64,000 nt of DNA, from contig CAVSMU010000014.1 of assembly GCA_963729075.1 (NCBI GenBank), positions 124,001-188,000 on the forward strand. The letters run 5' to 3'. The stretch comes from WHSW01 sp963729075 (GTDB lineage Bacteria > Actinomycetota > Thermoleophilia > Solirubrobacterales > 70-9). Every line of letters begins with the position of its first letter. The first letter of the stretch is position 1. The translations under genes and the position numbers were made by a program. This document shows, piece by piece, positions 53,250-61,840 of the stretch. The notes beneath the pieces were generated by a model. It ran no database searches. It saw only the letters and a program-made list of their open reading frames with translations, and was not told where the DNA came from.

Positions 53250-55204
53250 TCGACCACCGCTACGTCTGCCGAGACGCTGTCGATCTTCCCCGTATTCACA
53301 TCGAGCAGCTCGTTGAGGATCTCCAGGGTCGCGGGCGCCGCGGCGTCGGCCCCGAAGCCCCCCTCCTCGATCGTCACGGCCACCACGTACTTGGGATCGT
53401 CATACGGCGCCACCGCCACGTACCAGGACTGGTCCCCGTACGGCGGGCGCTCGGCGGTGCCGGTCTTGCCCGCGATGTCGACCGGATAACCGCCGAAGAT
53501 CGGATACGAGGTCCCGCCCGGCGCCATCGCGGCGTCGTGCAGTCCCGCCATGATCGTCTGCTGCCAGATCGGGTCGATGTCGAGCTCGCGGCGTGGAGCG
53601 GGGTCGATCTCCTGGATCGCACGTCCCTGGGGATCCTCGATCCGCAGGCCTACGTGCGGGCGCACGACCGTGCCGCCGTTGGCGATCGCCGCGTAGGCGA
53701 CCGCCATCTGCAGCGGGTCGGCCTGCAGATCGCCCTGACCCACGGCGAGGTTGATGTTGTCGCCGATCGACCACGGACGGTCGGTGAGCTCGCCCTTGGC
53801 AACGTCGACATCCTTGCCGCTGGGCGAGTCGGGGTCGGTGTTCTCCTGGAAGGCCTCGTTGCGCTCCTCGGGAGTCGGCACCCGCCCGGTCGCCTCGCCG
53901 CCGACGTCGAGGCCCGTCGGGGCCCCGAGGCCCAGCGCCCGGGCCCATTGCTGGATCGCCCCGCCGTCGCCCTCCTGGACGTTGGTTTCCGCGCCCATGA
54001 TGTAGAAGAACACGTCCGACGAGACCTGCAGCGCGGTCTGCAGGTTGACCGTGCCGTGAGCGACCCCGCCCGCGTTCTCGAACTTCACCCCGCCGTACTC
54101 GACCGAGCCGCCGTCAGCGATCGTCCGCTCCGGGGTCAGGTTGCCGGCGTCCAGCGCCGCCACGGCGGTGATCGGTTTGAACGTCGAGCCGGTGGGATAG
54201 ACGCCCTGCGAGGCGCGGTTCACCGCCGGGGCGGCGAGCGTGCTCAGCGGGTCCTTGGGGTCGCCGAAGATCTGCTCGTAGGTAGCCGGGGTGACGACCG
54301 GCTGCGCGAACAACGACGGGTCGTAGGTCGGCGTCGACCCCATGCCGAGGATCTCGCCGTCGTTGACGTTCATCGCAACGAACCCGCCCGGCAGCCCGAA
54401 CTGCCCGATCGCCGACTCCCCCGCGCTCTGGACCCCCTCGTCGAGCGTCAGCACGAGGTCGTTGCCGGTTCGCGGCTCGCGCACGTCGAGGCTGCGGCCG
54501 GTCGGCTCCCCGGAGGCGTCGACCTGCACCCGCGAGGCTCCGTTCACCCCGCGCAGCAGGCTGTCATAGGTGTACTCGACCCCCTGCTTCCCGACGTAGT
54601 CGCCCTGCTCCAGGCTCTCGTAGCGGGGGTCCTTGAGCTCTTCGGGGGAGATCTCGCGCACGTAGCCGAGCAGATGGGCGGCCAGGCTCCCCTGCGGATA
54701 GCGCCGGACGTAGACGCGTTCCACCGAGACGCCCGGGAAGCGCCGCTGGTTCTCGCGGATGTAGTAGACGGTGTCGAAGGCGACGTCGCGCTTGAGCGTC
54801 ACCGGGCTCGCCGGCAGCTCCTTGTGTTGCACCCGGATCTGGCGGCGGATCTGCTTCTGCGACATGCCCGCCAGCTCACCGACCCGCTTGAACAGCCGCG
54901 CTCGGCGCTCCCGATCGCGCGGCAACTCGGTCGTCTTGAGCTGCAGCTCGAGCGCGGTCCGGTTCTGAACCAGCGGGCGCCCGGACCGGTCGAGGATCTC
55001 GCCGCGAGGGGCCTGAACGGTGAACTCCCGCACCTGGTTGTTCTGCGCCTCGGCGAGGTAGTGGTCGCCGGAGAGCACCCCGAGGTACCAGAGCCGCAGG
55101 AAGATGATCGCGAACATGACCAGCGCGACTCCGCCGAGCACGGTGACCCGGAAGGCGAGCTGCGCCGGGATGGGCGGCCCGCGCCAGTCGCCGCGGCCCG
55201 GCAT
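53246..55204 (-). CDS. mrdA: Penicillin-binding protein 2 (transpeptidase)
   Basis: PBP2 is the transpeptidase partner of RodA in cell elongation. The 652-aa protein has one N-terminal helix, a dimerisation domain (APRGEILDRSGRPLVQNRTA), and the transpeptidase domain with catalytic motifs STFK (in YPTGSTFKPITAV), SSD (QVSSDVFFYIMG) and KTG (IAGKTGTAERP). The ATG at 55204 overlaps the mreD stop by one base. All active-site motifs are intact. Confidence 0.95.
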   Translation of the reverse strand: MPGRGDWRGPPIPAQLAFRVTVLGGVALVMFAIIFLRLWYLGVLSGDHYLAEAQNNQVREFTVQAPRGEILDRSGRPLVQNRTALELQLKTTELPRDRERRARLFKRVGELAGMSQKQIRRQIRVQHKELPASPVTLKRDVAFDTVYYIRENQRRFPGVSVERVYVRRYPQGSLAAHLLGYVREISPEELKDPRYESLEQGDYVGKQGVEYTYDSLLRGVNGASRVQVDASGEPTGRSLDVREPRTGNDLVLTLDEGVQSAGESAIGQFGLPGGFVAMNVNDGEILGMGSTPTYDPSLFAQPVVTPATYEQIFGDPKDPLSTLAAPAVNRASQGVYPTGSTFKPITAVAALDAGNLTPERTIADGGSVEYGGVKFENAGGVAHGTVNLQTALQVSSDVFFYIMGAETNVQEGDGGAIQQWARALGLGAPTGLDVGGEATGRVPTPEERNEAFQENTDPDSPSGKDVDVAKGELTDRPWSIGDNINLAVGQGDLQADPLQMAVAYAAIANGGTVVRPHVGLRIEDPQGRAIQEIDPAPRRELDIDPIWQQTIMAGLHDAAMAPGGTSYPIFGGYPVDIAGKTGTAERPPYGDQSWYVAVAPYDDPKYVVAVTIEEGGFGADAAAPATLEILNELLDVNTGKIDSVSADVAVVE

Positions 55205-55875
55205 CACGGCGCACCTCCGGCGACCGGGCGGCGGCGCGCGGGGAGGCGACGGCGGCGGCGCACCGGCCCCGAGCCGTGGCCGTCCTTCGCCGCGGACCGC
55301 GACCGGCCGCCCCGGCGACGGCGGCGACCGGAGCGCCGCAGGCCGGGGACCAACAGCCGCCGCGATGGCGCGTAGTCGATCAGGGCTGGTGCGAGGATGC
55401 GCCGCAGCAGCGGGTAGATCGCCATCGCGAGCAGCACGGCCAGCAGGCCCTGGACCACGATCTCGCGCAGGAAGACGACGCTGACGGCGGCATCGACGCC
55501 GAGCATCAGCTGAACCGCGGCGAATCCCGCCGCGCCGAGCAGTGTGAAGCCGCCCGCGAGCAGCGGCGGGATCAGCCAGCTGGTGATCTCGACCCCCTCG
55601 CGGTAGCGGCCGGCCAGGTATCCGATCGAGAGCAGCACGAGCGAGGAGACCCCGAGCGTCTGCAACAGCAGCGAGTCGAGCAAAAAGCCCGTGGCGAACC
55701 CGCAGACCGCCCCGACCACACCGCCGCCGAGCAGGCCCAGCGAGACGACGACGACCGGGACGATGTTCGGCGTCGCGCCCAGGATCCACAGGTAGGAAAA
55801 GAACGACACCTGCAGGATCACGGTGACGAGCACGATCAGCGCTATGCGGATCCCGATGCGCCTGGTGACGATCAT
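55204..55875 (-). CDS. mreD: Rod-shape determining protein MreD
   Basis: A 223-aa membrane protein of the elongasome with about five or six helices (IALIVLVTVILQVSFFSYLW, VGAVCGFATGFLLDSLLL, VVQGLLAVLLAMAIYPLLRR). The C-terminal 40 residues are very Arg-rich, longer than usual in the family. Order mreB-mreC-mreD-mrdA-rodA and the overlaps place it reliably although MreD sequences are poorly conserved. Confidence 0.9.
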   Translation of the reverse strand: MIVTRRIGIRIALIVLVTVILQVSFFSYLWILGATPNIVPVVVVSLGLLGGGVVGAVCGFATGFLLDSLLLQTLGVSSLVLLSIGYLAGRYREGVEITSWLIPPLLAGGFTLLGAAGFAAVQLMLGVDAAVSVVFLREIVVQGLLAVLLAMAIYPLLRRILAPALIDYAPSRRLLVPGLRRSGRRRRRGGRSRSAAKDGHGSGPVRRRRRLPARRRPVAGGAP

Positions 55876-56786
55876 CCCGGCACCCCCGGGCGGTCCGGCC
55901 CGCCGGTGAGCACCTGGACGTGCTCGATGTCGCGCAGGTCCGCGAACGGGCTCACGTGGATGCGCTGGAACTCCTCCTGCTCGCCGGCCTCGGTCTCGAC
56001 CACGCGGCCGACCGGGATCCCGGGCGGGTAGGCGGAGGACACGGTCCCGTTCGACCACCCGGCCGTGATCAGGATCTGGTTCTCCTCGATCGGCTCCTGC
56101 TCGTCGAGGAAGTCGAGCAGCAGGTCGTCGGGGTCGCCGGCCACCGGGGCCACGATCCCGGTGGGGTTCTCAGACGACAGGGCTCGCGCCACCGCATCCT
56201 CGGGGTCCGCGGTCGGCAGAACCTCGGCCGAGACCGCGTTGTCGGGGTCGGTGATCAGCTCCACCTTCGCGGTGCCCGCGGTGACGTCCCCGATCCGGCC
56301 GACGAGCCCGTCGGCGTTGATCACCGGGTCGTTGCGCTCGATCCCGGAGCTCGAGCCCTGGTCGACCGTCACGGTCGAGAACCAGACCGTCGGCGACCGA
56401 CCGATCACCCGCGCGGTCACCGGGTCATAGCCGCCGAGGGCCGCGCCGCGGTCGAGCTTCAGCAGCTTCTCGAACTCCGCGTTGTCGCCCACGGCGTCCC
56501 GAGCCTCGGCAACCTCCGCGCGGAGGTCGGCGACCTCCTTGCGCAGCTGCTCGTTCTCCCCTCGCGCGTCGAAGGTCTCGTCGAACCAGTTGACCAGGTC
56601 GCGTGCCGGCTTCAGCACCCGCTCGGCCCCCTCGCCGATCGGCGACAGGGCCGCAGAGACACCTCGCTGGATCGTGTGCAGCGGGCCGCTCTCGGCCTCG
56701 GAGAAGTGGCTCGACAGCAGCACGAGCGAAACGACGATCAGCGCCACCAGGACCGCGCGGCGCCTCCGGACCTGCTTGCGATACAT
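55872..56786 (-). CDS. mreC: Rod-shape determining protein MreC
   Basis: A 304-aa single-pass protein linking MreB to the wall-synthesis enzymes. An N-terminal helix (AVLVALIVVSLVLLSSHF), a periplasmic coiled coil (ENEQLRKEVADLRAEVAEAR) and the beta-domain (RVIGRSPTVWFSTVTVDQGS, NDPVINADGLVGRIGDV) match the family. The ATG at 56786 (MYRKQVRRRR) is the basic cytoplasmic start. It lies 8 bp after mreB and overlaps mreD by 4 bp. Confidence 0.93.
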   Translation of the reverse strand: MYRKQVRRRRAVLVALIVVSLVLLSSHFSEAESGPLHTIQRGVSAALSPIGEGAERVLKPARDLVNWFDETFDARGENEQLRKEVADLRAEVAEARDAVGDNAEFEKLLKLDRGAALGGYDPVTARVIGRSPTVWFSTVTVDQGSSSGIERNDPVINADGLVGRIGDVTAGTAKVELITDPDNAVSAEVLPTADPEDAVARALSSENPTGIVAPVAGDPDDLLLDFLDEQEPIEENQILITAGWSNGTVSSAYPPGIPVGRVVETEAGEQEEFQRIHVSPFADLRDIEHVQVLTGGPDRPGVPG

Positions 56787-56794
56787 CCAGGCCC

Positions 56795-57850
56795 CTAGGC
56801 TGTCGCCCCGACCCGGCGGCGGTGAGAGTTGCGACTCATCCGGTGGATGACCTCGAACTCCTCCAGCGAGCGTCCCGACCCGACCGCGACACACGTCAAC
56901 GGCGACTCGGTCAGCTGGCACGGCATCTGGGTCTCCTCGCGCATGCGCTGATCCATCCCGTGGAGCAGCGCACCGCCGCCCGCCAGGGTGATGCCCCGGT
57001 CCATGATGTCGCCGGCGAGCTCGGGCGGGGTCCGGTCGAGGGTGTCCTTGAGCGCGGCGACGATCTGGCTCACCGGCTCCTCGAGCGCAACCCTGATCTC
57101 GTCGGAACTCAGCATGATCGTCTTCGGAAGTCCCGTAACCAGGTCACGGCCCCGGATCTCGGTGTGGACCGTCTCCGGCAGCGGCGCCGCGGAGCCGATC
57201 TCGAGCTTCACCTCCTCGGCGGTGCCGAGCCCGATCGCGAGCTTGTGCTCATGCTTGCAGTGGGTGACGACGGCATCGTCCATCTCGTCGCCGCCGACCC
57301 TGATCGACTCGGAGACCACGATCCCGCCGAGCGAGATCACGGCAACCTCGCTGGTGCCGCCGCCGATGTCGAGGATCAGCGATCCGGTCGGGTCGGCGAC
57401 GGGCAGCCCGGCGCCGATCGCCGCCGCCATCGGCTCCTCGATGAGATAGGCCTGCCGGGCCCCGGCCGAGAGGCAGGCCTCCTCGACCGCCCGCTTCTCG
57501 ACCCCGGTGACCCCGGACGGGACGCACACGACCACTCGCGGGTGTGCGAAGCGGTTCTGGTGGGTGCGCTGAATGAAGTGCCGCAGCATCTCCTCGGTGA
57601 CGTCGAAGTCGGCGATCACGCCGTCCTTGAGCGGCCGAATCGCCTGAATCGTCCCGGGGGTGCGCCCGAGCATCCGCTTCGCATCGACGCCCACGGCGTG
57701 GACCTCGCCCGTCGCGGAGTCCACCGCGACCACCGACGGCTCGGAGAGCACGATGCCGCGGCCCCGCACGTAGACGAGCGTGTTGGCCGTGCCGAGATCG
57801 ACCGCCATGTCGCGGCCGCCGAAGGCGGTCAGGTTGCTGAAGATGCCCAT
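56795..57850 (-). CDS. mreB: Rod-shape determining protein MreB
   Basis: A bacterial actin of 351 aa that guides sidewall synthesis. Phosphate-binding motifs are MAVDLGTANTLVYVRGRGI and LILDIGGGTSEVAVISLGG; the adenosine motif is GITLAGGGALLHGMD. The ATG at 57850 gives the normal N-terminus (MGIFSNLTAFGGRDMAVDLG). Its presence indicates rod-shaped or elongating cells. It begins the mre-mrdA-rodA operon. Confidence 0.96.
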   Translation of the reverse strand: MGIFSNLTAFGGRDMAVDLGTANTLVYVRGRGIVLSEPSVVAVDSATGEVHAVGVDAKRMLGRTPGTIQAIRPLKDGVIADFDVTEEMLRHFIQRTHQNRFAHPRVVVCVPSGVTGVEKRAVEEACLSAGARQAYLIEEPMAAAIGAGLPVADPTGSLILDIGGGTSEVAVISLGGIVVSESIRVGGDEMDDAVVTHCKHEHKLAIGLGTAEEVKLEIGSAAPLPETVHTEIRGRDLVTGLPKTIMLSSDEIRVALEEPVSQIVAALKDTLDRTPPELAGDIMDRGITLAGGGALLHGMDQRMREETQMPCQLTESPLTCVAVGSGRSLEEFEVIHRMSRNSHRRRVGATA

Positions 57851-57983
57851 GGGAAACGGGACCCGGCCCGGCGGGGAGGAGGCACGGGTCGTGGCTGACT
57901 GTAGCAACTGGATGACAGCCCTCAAGCCCGGATCGAGGGCCCGGGAAAACCCTGACGCTGAATCTTCGCTTTAGGGTTTCGGC

Positions 57984-58550
57984 CTACTCGATCAGGTTGG
58001 GCGCGAGTTGCAGCAACAACGTCACCGGCAGCCCGACGACGTTCGAAAAATCACCCTGCAAGCCGGCGACCAGAATCGAGCCGAGGCCCTGGATCGCGTA
58101 GGCGCCGGCGCGGCCGCGCCACTCCTCCGAGGCGAGATAGAGATCGATCGTCGCCTGGTCGAGTTCGTTGAAGGTGACCTCGGTTCGGGCGGTTGCCGAA
58201 CGCTCGACGGGGATCTCGCTGCCGATCGCTGTGTCGAGCAAGACGACGCCGCTGAGCACCTCATGGGTGCGCCCGGAGAGCGTCTCGAGCCGCTCCCGCG
58301 CGCCGCGCTCGTCGTCGGGCTTGCCGAGCAGCCGGCCGTCGAGCGCCACGTCCGTGTCGACTCCGAGCGCGAGCCCCTCCCCACCGGCCTCGGCCCGGCC
58401 CGCGTGCGCCTTGCGGCGCGCGTTCTCGAGCACGACCACTCCGGGATCGCCGGAGCGAACTTCGGCGACGTCCGGGACCACCACCTCGAACGCCACCCCG
58501 AGTCGCTCGAGGATGTCCCGCCGGCGCGGTGATGCGGAGGCGAGGATCAG
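57984..58550 (-). CDS. maf: Maf-type nucleotide pyrophosphatase (CTG start proposed)
   Basis: Maf proteins hydrolyse non-canonical or pyrimidine nucleoside triphosphates. The conserved N-terminus (M)ILASASPRRRDILERLGV is encoded from the CTG at 58550; no ATG, GTG or TTG occurs in the frame between the ndk stop and this point. Other marks are ENARRKAHAG, LGVDTDVALDGRLLGKP, the catalytic acidic segment, TFNELDQATIDLYLASEEW and YAIQGLGSILVAGLQGDFSN. With CTG the protein is 188 aa, the family's usual size. Confidence 0.88.
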   Translation of the reverse strand: MILASASPRRRDILERLGVAFEVVVPDVAEVRSGDPGVVVLENARRKAHAGRAEAGGEGLALGVDTDVALDGRLLGKPDDERGARERLETLSGRTHEVLSGVVLLDTAIGSEIPVERSATARTEVTFNELDQATIDLYLASEEWRGRAGAYAIQGLGSILVAGLQGDFSNVVGLPVTLLLQLAPNLIE

Positions 58551-58572
58551 GCGCGGGGGAGCGATCGGCGCC

Positions 58573-58977
58573 TCAGCCGAACCAGATCGCGATCTCGCGC
58601 TCCGCCGAGGCGTCCGAGTCGGAGCCGTGGACGAGGTTGTATGTGACCTCGAGCCCGTACTCGCCGCGGATCGAACCCGGCGCGGCCTCGACCGGGTTCG
58701 TGGCGCCGATCACCTGACGGGCCGCGGCGACCGCCTCATGGCCCTCGAGCACCGCCGCGACCAGGGGGCCCCCGGTGATGAACGAGACCAGCTCTCCGAA
58801 GAAGGGCTTCTCCGTGTGCTCGTCGTAGTGGCGGTGAGCGATCTCCTCGTGCGCATGAAGCAGGCGAAGCTCGGTGATCCGCAGGCCCTTTCGCTCGAAG
58901 CGCGCCAGGATCTCCCCGGTCAACCCGCGCTCGAAGGCATCGGGCTTGATCAGGATCAGGGTCTTGGAGTCCGCCAT
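58573..58977 (-). CDS. ndk: Nucleoside diphosphate kinase
   Basis: Ndk exchanges the terminal phosphate among NTPs and dNTPs. The 134-aa protein has KTLILIKPDAFERGLTGEIL and the phosphohistidine motif YNLVHGSDSDASAEREIAIW. Length is slightly short at the C-terminus but typical for actinobacteria. maf follows 22 bp after its stop. Confidence 0.96.
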   Translation of the reverse strand: MADSKTLILIKPDAFERGLTGEILARFERKGLRITELRLLHAHEEIAHRHYDEHTEKPFFGELVSFITGGPLVAAVLEGHEAVAAARQVIGATNPVEAAPGSIRGEYGLEVTYNLVHGSDSDASAEREIAIWFG

Positions 58978-58989
58978 CGGCGCGGCAGC

Positions 58990-59763
58990 CTACTCGCTGC
59001 TGCGCTTGGGCTGCCGCGACGTGGTAGTCCGCTGTTGAGCCGTCCGCGGCGTGGAACGGCTCGACCGCGTCCCGCTCGGCTCGCGCGACGATTTGGAGTC
59101 GGTGCTCGACGGCTGGCGCGCCGAGTCGCCGCTCGACGGCGACCGGGCGGCGTCGCCGCCGCTGCTGCGCGACCCGGCCGCGCGACTGCGCGACGGGCGC
59201 GGCTTCGGCGGCGCCACGGATGCCGTGGGCTGCGCTGCCGGCGCCTGCGAGGCAGGGGCCCGGGACGGAGCCCGACCGCGGCGCTTGGGCTGCGGCCGGC
59301 GCTCCGGCGGCGGGGCGCGATGCACGGGCGTCTCGCAGTAGGGGCAGATCGACCACCGGGGGTCGATCGGCTTGCCGCAGGTCTCACACGGGTCCTTGAT
59401 CCGGGCGCGGCAGTTCGGGCAGCGCAGGAAGGTCCGCTCGATCGGGTGCTCGCAGTTCGGACACGACTGCTCCTCCAGCTGGCGCACGCGCAGCTCCGAG
59501 GCCCGGATCTCCAGCTCGCGCTCGCGCTGGTCGGCGAGGAACTCGGGCGGGCGCAGGATCGAATAGACGATCGTGCCGACGAATGGGAAGATCAGCGAGC
59601 AGACGGTCGCGCAGAGGACCAGGAATCCGTCCTGGAGCCTGCGCCGGGCGTCGAAGTACGTCCAGGCGACGAGCGCCAACCAGAGCACGACCAGGAACAA
59701 GATCACCAGGTTGACGACGAGGTTCAGGGCGTCGTTTGTTATTCCGAAGAGTGCGGCGGGCAT
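58990..59763 (-). CDS. Membrane protein with double zinc ribbon and disordered tail
   Basis: A 257-aa protein with two N-terminal helices (VVNLVILFLVVLWLALVAW and FLVLCATVCSLIFPFVGTIV), a short helix, then four Cys-x2-Cys pairs making a double zinc ribbon (CPNCEHPI, CPNCRARI, CETCGKPI, CPYCETPV). The last 120 residues are Pro/Ser/Arg-rich and disordered. Similar membrane-linked zinc-ribbon proteins occur near ndk in Solirubrobacterales; the function is unknown. Confidence 0.75.
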   Translation of the reverse strand: MPAALFGITNDALNLVVNLVILFLVVLWLALVAWTYFDARRRLQDGFLVLCATVCSLIFPFVGTIVYSILRPPEFLADQRERELEIRASELRVRQLEEQSCPNCEHPIERTFLRCPNCRARIKDPCETCGKPIDPRWSICPYCETPVHRAPPPERRPQPKRRGRAPSRAPASQAPAAQPTASVAPPKPRPSRSRAAGSRSSGGDAARSPSSGDSARQPSSTDSKSSREPSGTRSSRSTPRTAQQRTTTSRQPKRSSE

Positions 59764-59792
59764 CGGGGTTTCGGCAGTCTAGTAAGTGGGGG

Positions 59793-59879
59793 TCACAGAA
59801 AAAGCCGCCCGAACAGGTATCCCAGCCCGAAGAAGACGAGAATCACGATGGCGACGACCGCAGCCACCAACCCCATCAT
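59793..59879 (-). CDS. Very small single-helix membrane protein (28 aa)
   Basis: A short frame starting MMGLVAAVVAIVILVFFGLG and ending YLFGRLFL encodes one hydrophobic helix. A TTG at 59912 in the same frame would add an 11-residue soluble N-terminus (DKGARSELLH) but would touch the start of the divergent amidase gene. It sits in the 148-bp gap between the zinc-ribbon gene and the amidase. Support is the strongly membrane-like composition and position only. Confidence 0.4.
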   Translation of the reverse strand: MMGLVAAVVAIVILVFFGLGYLFGRLFL

Positions 59880-59911
59880 GTGCAGCAGCTCTGAACGTGC
59901 GCCTTTGTCCA

Positions 59912-60589
59912 ATGTCGAAAAAAGGTAGTCGGAAACGCCGCCTTGTGCCCCTCTGCGCAAGCGCCTGGGCGCTCGCGACCGGGGCGGCGATCGTCACGGT
60001 GGCGGGGGCGGCGGAGAGGCCGCGGATCGTAGAGGACCAGATCTCCTACGGGAACGAACGGCGCGAGCAGATGGCGGGCTATTCACGGCGCCACTACGGC
60101 GACCGCGAGTGGCGTCTGCGCGATCACGACGCGATCGTCCTCCACTACACCGCCGGCGGCAGCTACTCCTCCGCGTGGAGCACTTTCGACTCCAACGCGC
60201 CGAATCGCGGCGAGCTGCCGGGGGTGTGCGCCCATTACGTCGTCAAGCAGAGCGGCGGCATCGCCGAGCTGGTCCCGCCCCGGATCCGCTGTCGCCACGC
60301 GATCGGGCTGAACCATCGCTCGATCGGCATCGAGATGGTCCAGGAGGCCGGGCCGGGTCCCGCCTGGGCGGACCGCCAGATCCTCGAGCGCAAGCCCCAG
60401 ATCCGCGCCGCCCTGCGCCTGGTCGCCTGGCTCCAGGACCGCTACGGGATCGCGACCGGGGACGTGATCGGCCACTCGATGGCGAACGACAGCCCTTACT
60501 TCAAGGATCTGCAGGGCTGGCGCAACGACCACACGGACTGGCTCAAGGGCGACGTCAAGGAGTTCCGCAAGCGCCTGCGGCGCCTCTGA
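59912..60589 (+). CDS. N-acetylmuramoyl-L-alanine amidase (Amidase_2/PGRP type), exported
   Basis: A 225-aa zinc amidase that cleaves muramoyl-L-alanine bonds in peptidoglycan. A basic N-terminus (MSKKGSRKRRLVPL) and a hydrophobic segment (CASAWALATGAAIVTVAGAA) form the export signal. Zinc and catalytic residues are in DAIVLHYTAGGSYSSAWSTF, GVCAHYVVKQSGGIAELV and GLNHRSIGIEMVQEAG, and the late IGHSMANDSPYFKD supplies a His. In place of the usual Lys or His-Asp ending a D-x-H pair is absent, so the last ligand is uncertain. It converges with folC. Confidence 0.85.
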   Translation: MSKKGSRKRRLVPLCASAWALATGAAIVTVAGAAERPRIVEDQISYGNERREQMAGYSRRHYGDREWRLRDHDAIVLHYTAGGSYSSAWSTFDSNAPNRGELPGVCAHYVVKQSGGIAELVPPRIRCRHAIGLNHRSIGIEMVQEAGPGPAWADRQILERKPQIRAALRLVAWLQDRYGIATGDVIGHSMANDSPYFKDLQGWRNDHTDWLKGDVKEFRKRLRRL

Positions 60590-60590
60590 C

Positions 60591-61838
60591 CTACCCGGCG
60601 GCGTAGCGCAGCAGGTAGTGCGAGCCCGTGACGAGCACGATGCCGCCGAGCTCCGTCGCCCGGCCTCGCGCCCGGGCCACCGCCGCCACGGGATCGGCCA
60701 CCGCTTCCACTCCGCCCACTCCGGCTTCACGGGCCGCTCCGGCCAGGGCGTCCGCCTCCAGGGCCCGCGCCCCCGGCCGCCCCGCGCTCGCCAGGCGCTC
60801 GGCGGGGACCTCGGTCGCCACCAGCCCGTCGAGTCGCGGCGCCAACGCGGCGAGGATCCCGGCGGCGTCCTTGTCGGCGAGCACCGCCAGGCAGCCCACC
60901 AGCGGCTGCCCGGCTGCCACCGCGGCCAGCGCCTCGGCCAGCGCCTCGGCCCCGGCGGGATTGTGCGCAGCGTCGAGGAGCAGGGGCGGATCGCCCGCGA
61001 TCGTCTCCATGCGCCCGTGGAGGTCGAGCCCGGCCGCGACCCCCGCGACCGCCTCGACGTCGAGGGTCCCGAGCACGCCCTCGGCCGCGGCCAGGGCGAC
61101 CGCGAAGTTGCGGCGCAGATAGGGAGCCGGGGAGGCGAGCTCGACCTGCGGCGCGAGGTCGCGCACGGTGACGATCTCGCTGTGGCGCTCGGTCGCCTTC
61201 ATCCGGGCGAGCTCCTCGACCGCCCCGGGAACCGGGCCGACTACCAGCCTCGTGTGGTCACGCAGCACCGCGAGCTTCTCGGCCGCGATCTCCGTCTCGG
61301 TCTCGCCCAGCCATTCGGTGTGCTCGAGCCCGATCGAGGTCAGGACCGTGACCCGGGAGGGCAACACGTTCGTCGCATCGAGCCGGCCGCCGAGCCCGGC
61401 CTCGATCACGCCCGCCTCCACTCCCGCTGCGGCGATGGCGACGAACGCGGCCGCGGTGTCCGCCTCGAACTGGGTCACCGAGTCGCCCGGCTCGAGGCTG
61501 CGGTCCACGACCTCGATCGCCTGGGCGACGCGCTCGACCGCGGCCGCGAACGCGCCGGGGGCGAGCTCAGCCCCGCGCAGCTGGATGCGCTGCGACCACC
61601 GCTCGTCGTGCGGGGAGAGATAGGCGCCGGAGCTGACCCCGTGCGCCTCCAGGAGCGCCGCGATCATCTCGGTCACCGACGACTTGCCGTTGGTGCCGAC
61701 GACGTGCAGGGAGACGAACCGATGCTGGGGCATCCCCAGGATCGAGACCAGCCTGCGGATCCGGTCGAGCCCGAACCGCATGCCGAGCGGCTCGCGCGAG
61801 GCGAGGTACGCCTCGGCCTCTTGCGCCGTCCAGGCCAG
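60591..61838 (-). CDS. folC: Folylpolyglutamate / dihydrofolate synthase (CTG start proposed)
   Basis: FolC adds glutamate to dihydropteroate and folates. The P-loop-like motif is VVGTNGKSSVTEMIAALLEA and the Mur-ligase core includes FEADTAAAFVAIA, VIEAGLGGRLDATNVLPSRV and LLDAAHNPAGAEAL. The frame begins before ATG 61781: upstream AYLASREPLGMRFGLDRIRR is the conserved N-terminus, and the only start in frame after the valS stop is CTG at 61838 ((M)AWTAQEAEAYL). With CTG the protein is 415 aa. Confidence 0.9.
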   Translation of the reverse strand: MAWTAQEAEAYLASREPLGMRFGLDRIRRLVSILGMPQHRFVSLHVVGTNGKSSVTEMIAALLEAHGVSSGAYLSPHDERWSQRIQLRGAELAPGAFAAAVERVAQAIEVVDRSLEPGDSVTQFEADTAAAFVAIAAAGVEAGVIEAGLGGRLDATNVLPSRVTVLTSIGLEHTEWLGETETEIAAEKLAVLRDHTRLVVGPVPGAVEELARMKATERHSEIVTVRDLAPQVELASPAPYLRRNFAVALAAAEGVLGTLDVEAVAGVAAGLDLHGRMETIAGDPPLLLDAAHNPAGAEALAEALAAVAAGQPLVGCLAVLADKDAAGILAALAPRLDGLVATEVPAERLASAGRPGARALEADALAGAAREAGVGGVEAVADPVAAVARARGRATELGGIVLVTGSHYLLRYAAG

Positions 61839-61840
61839 GG

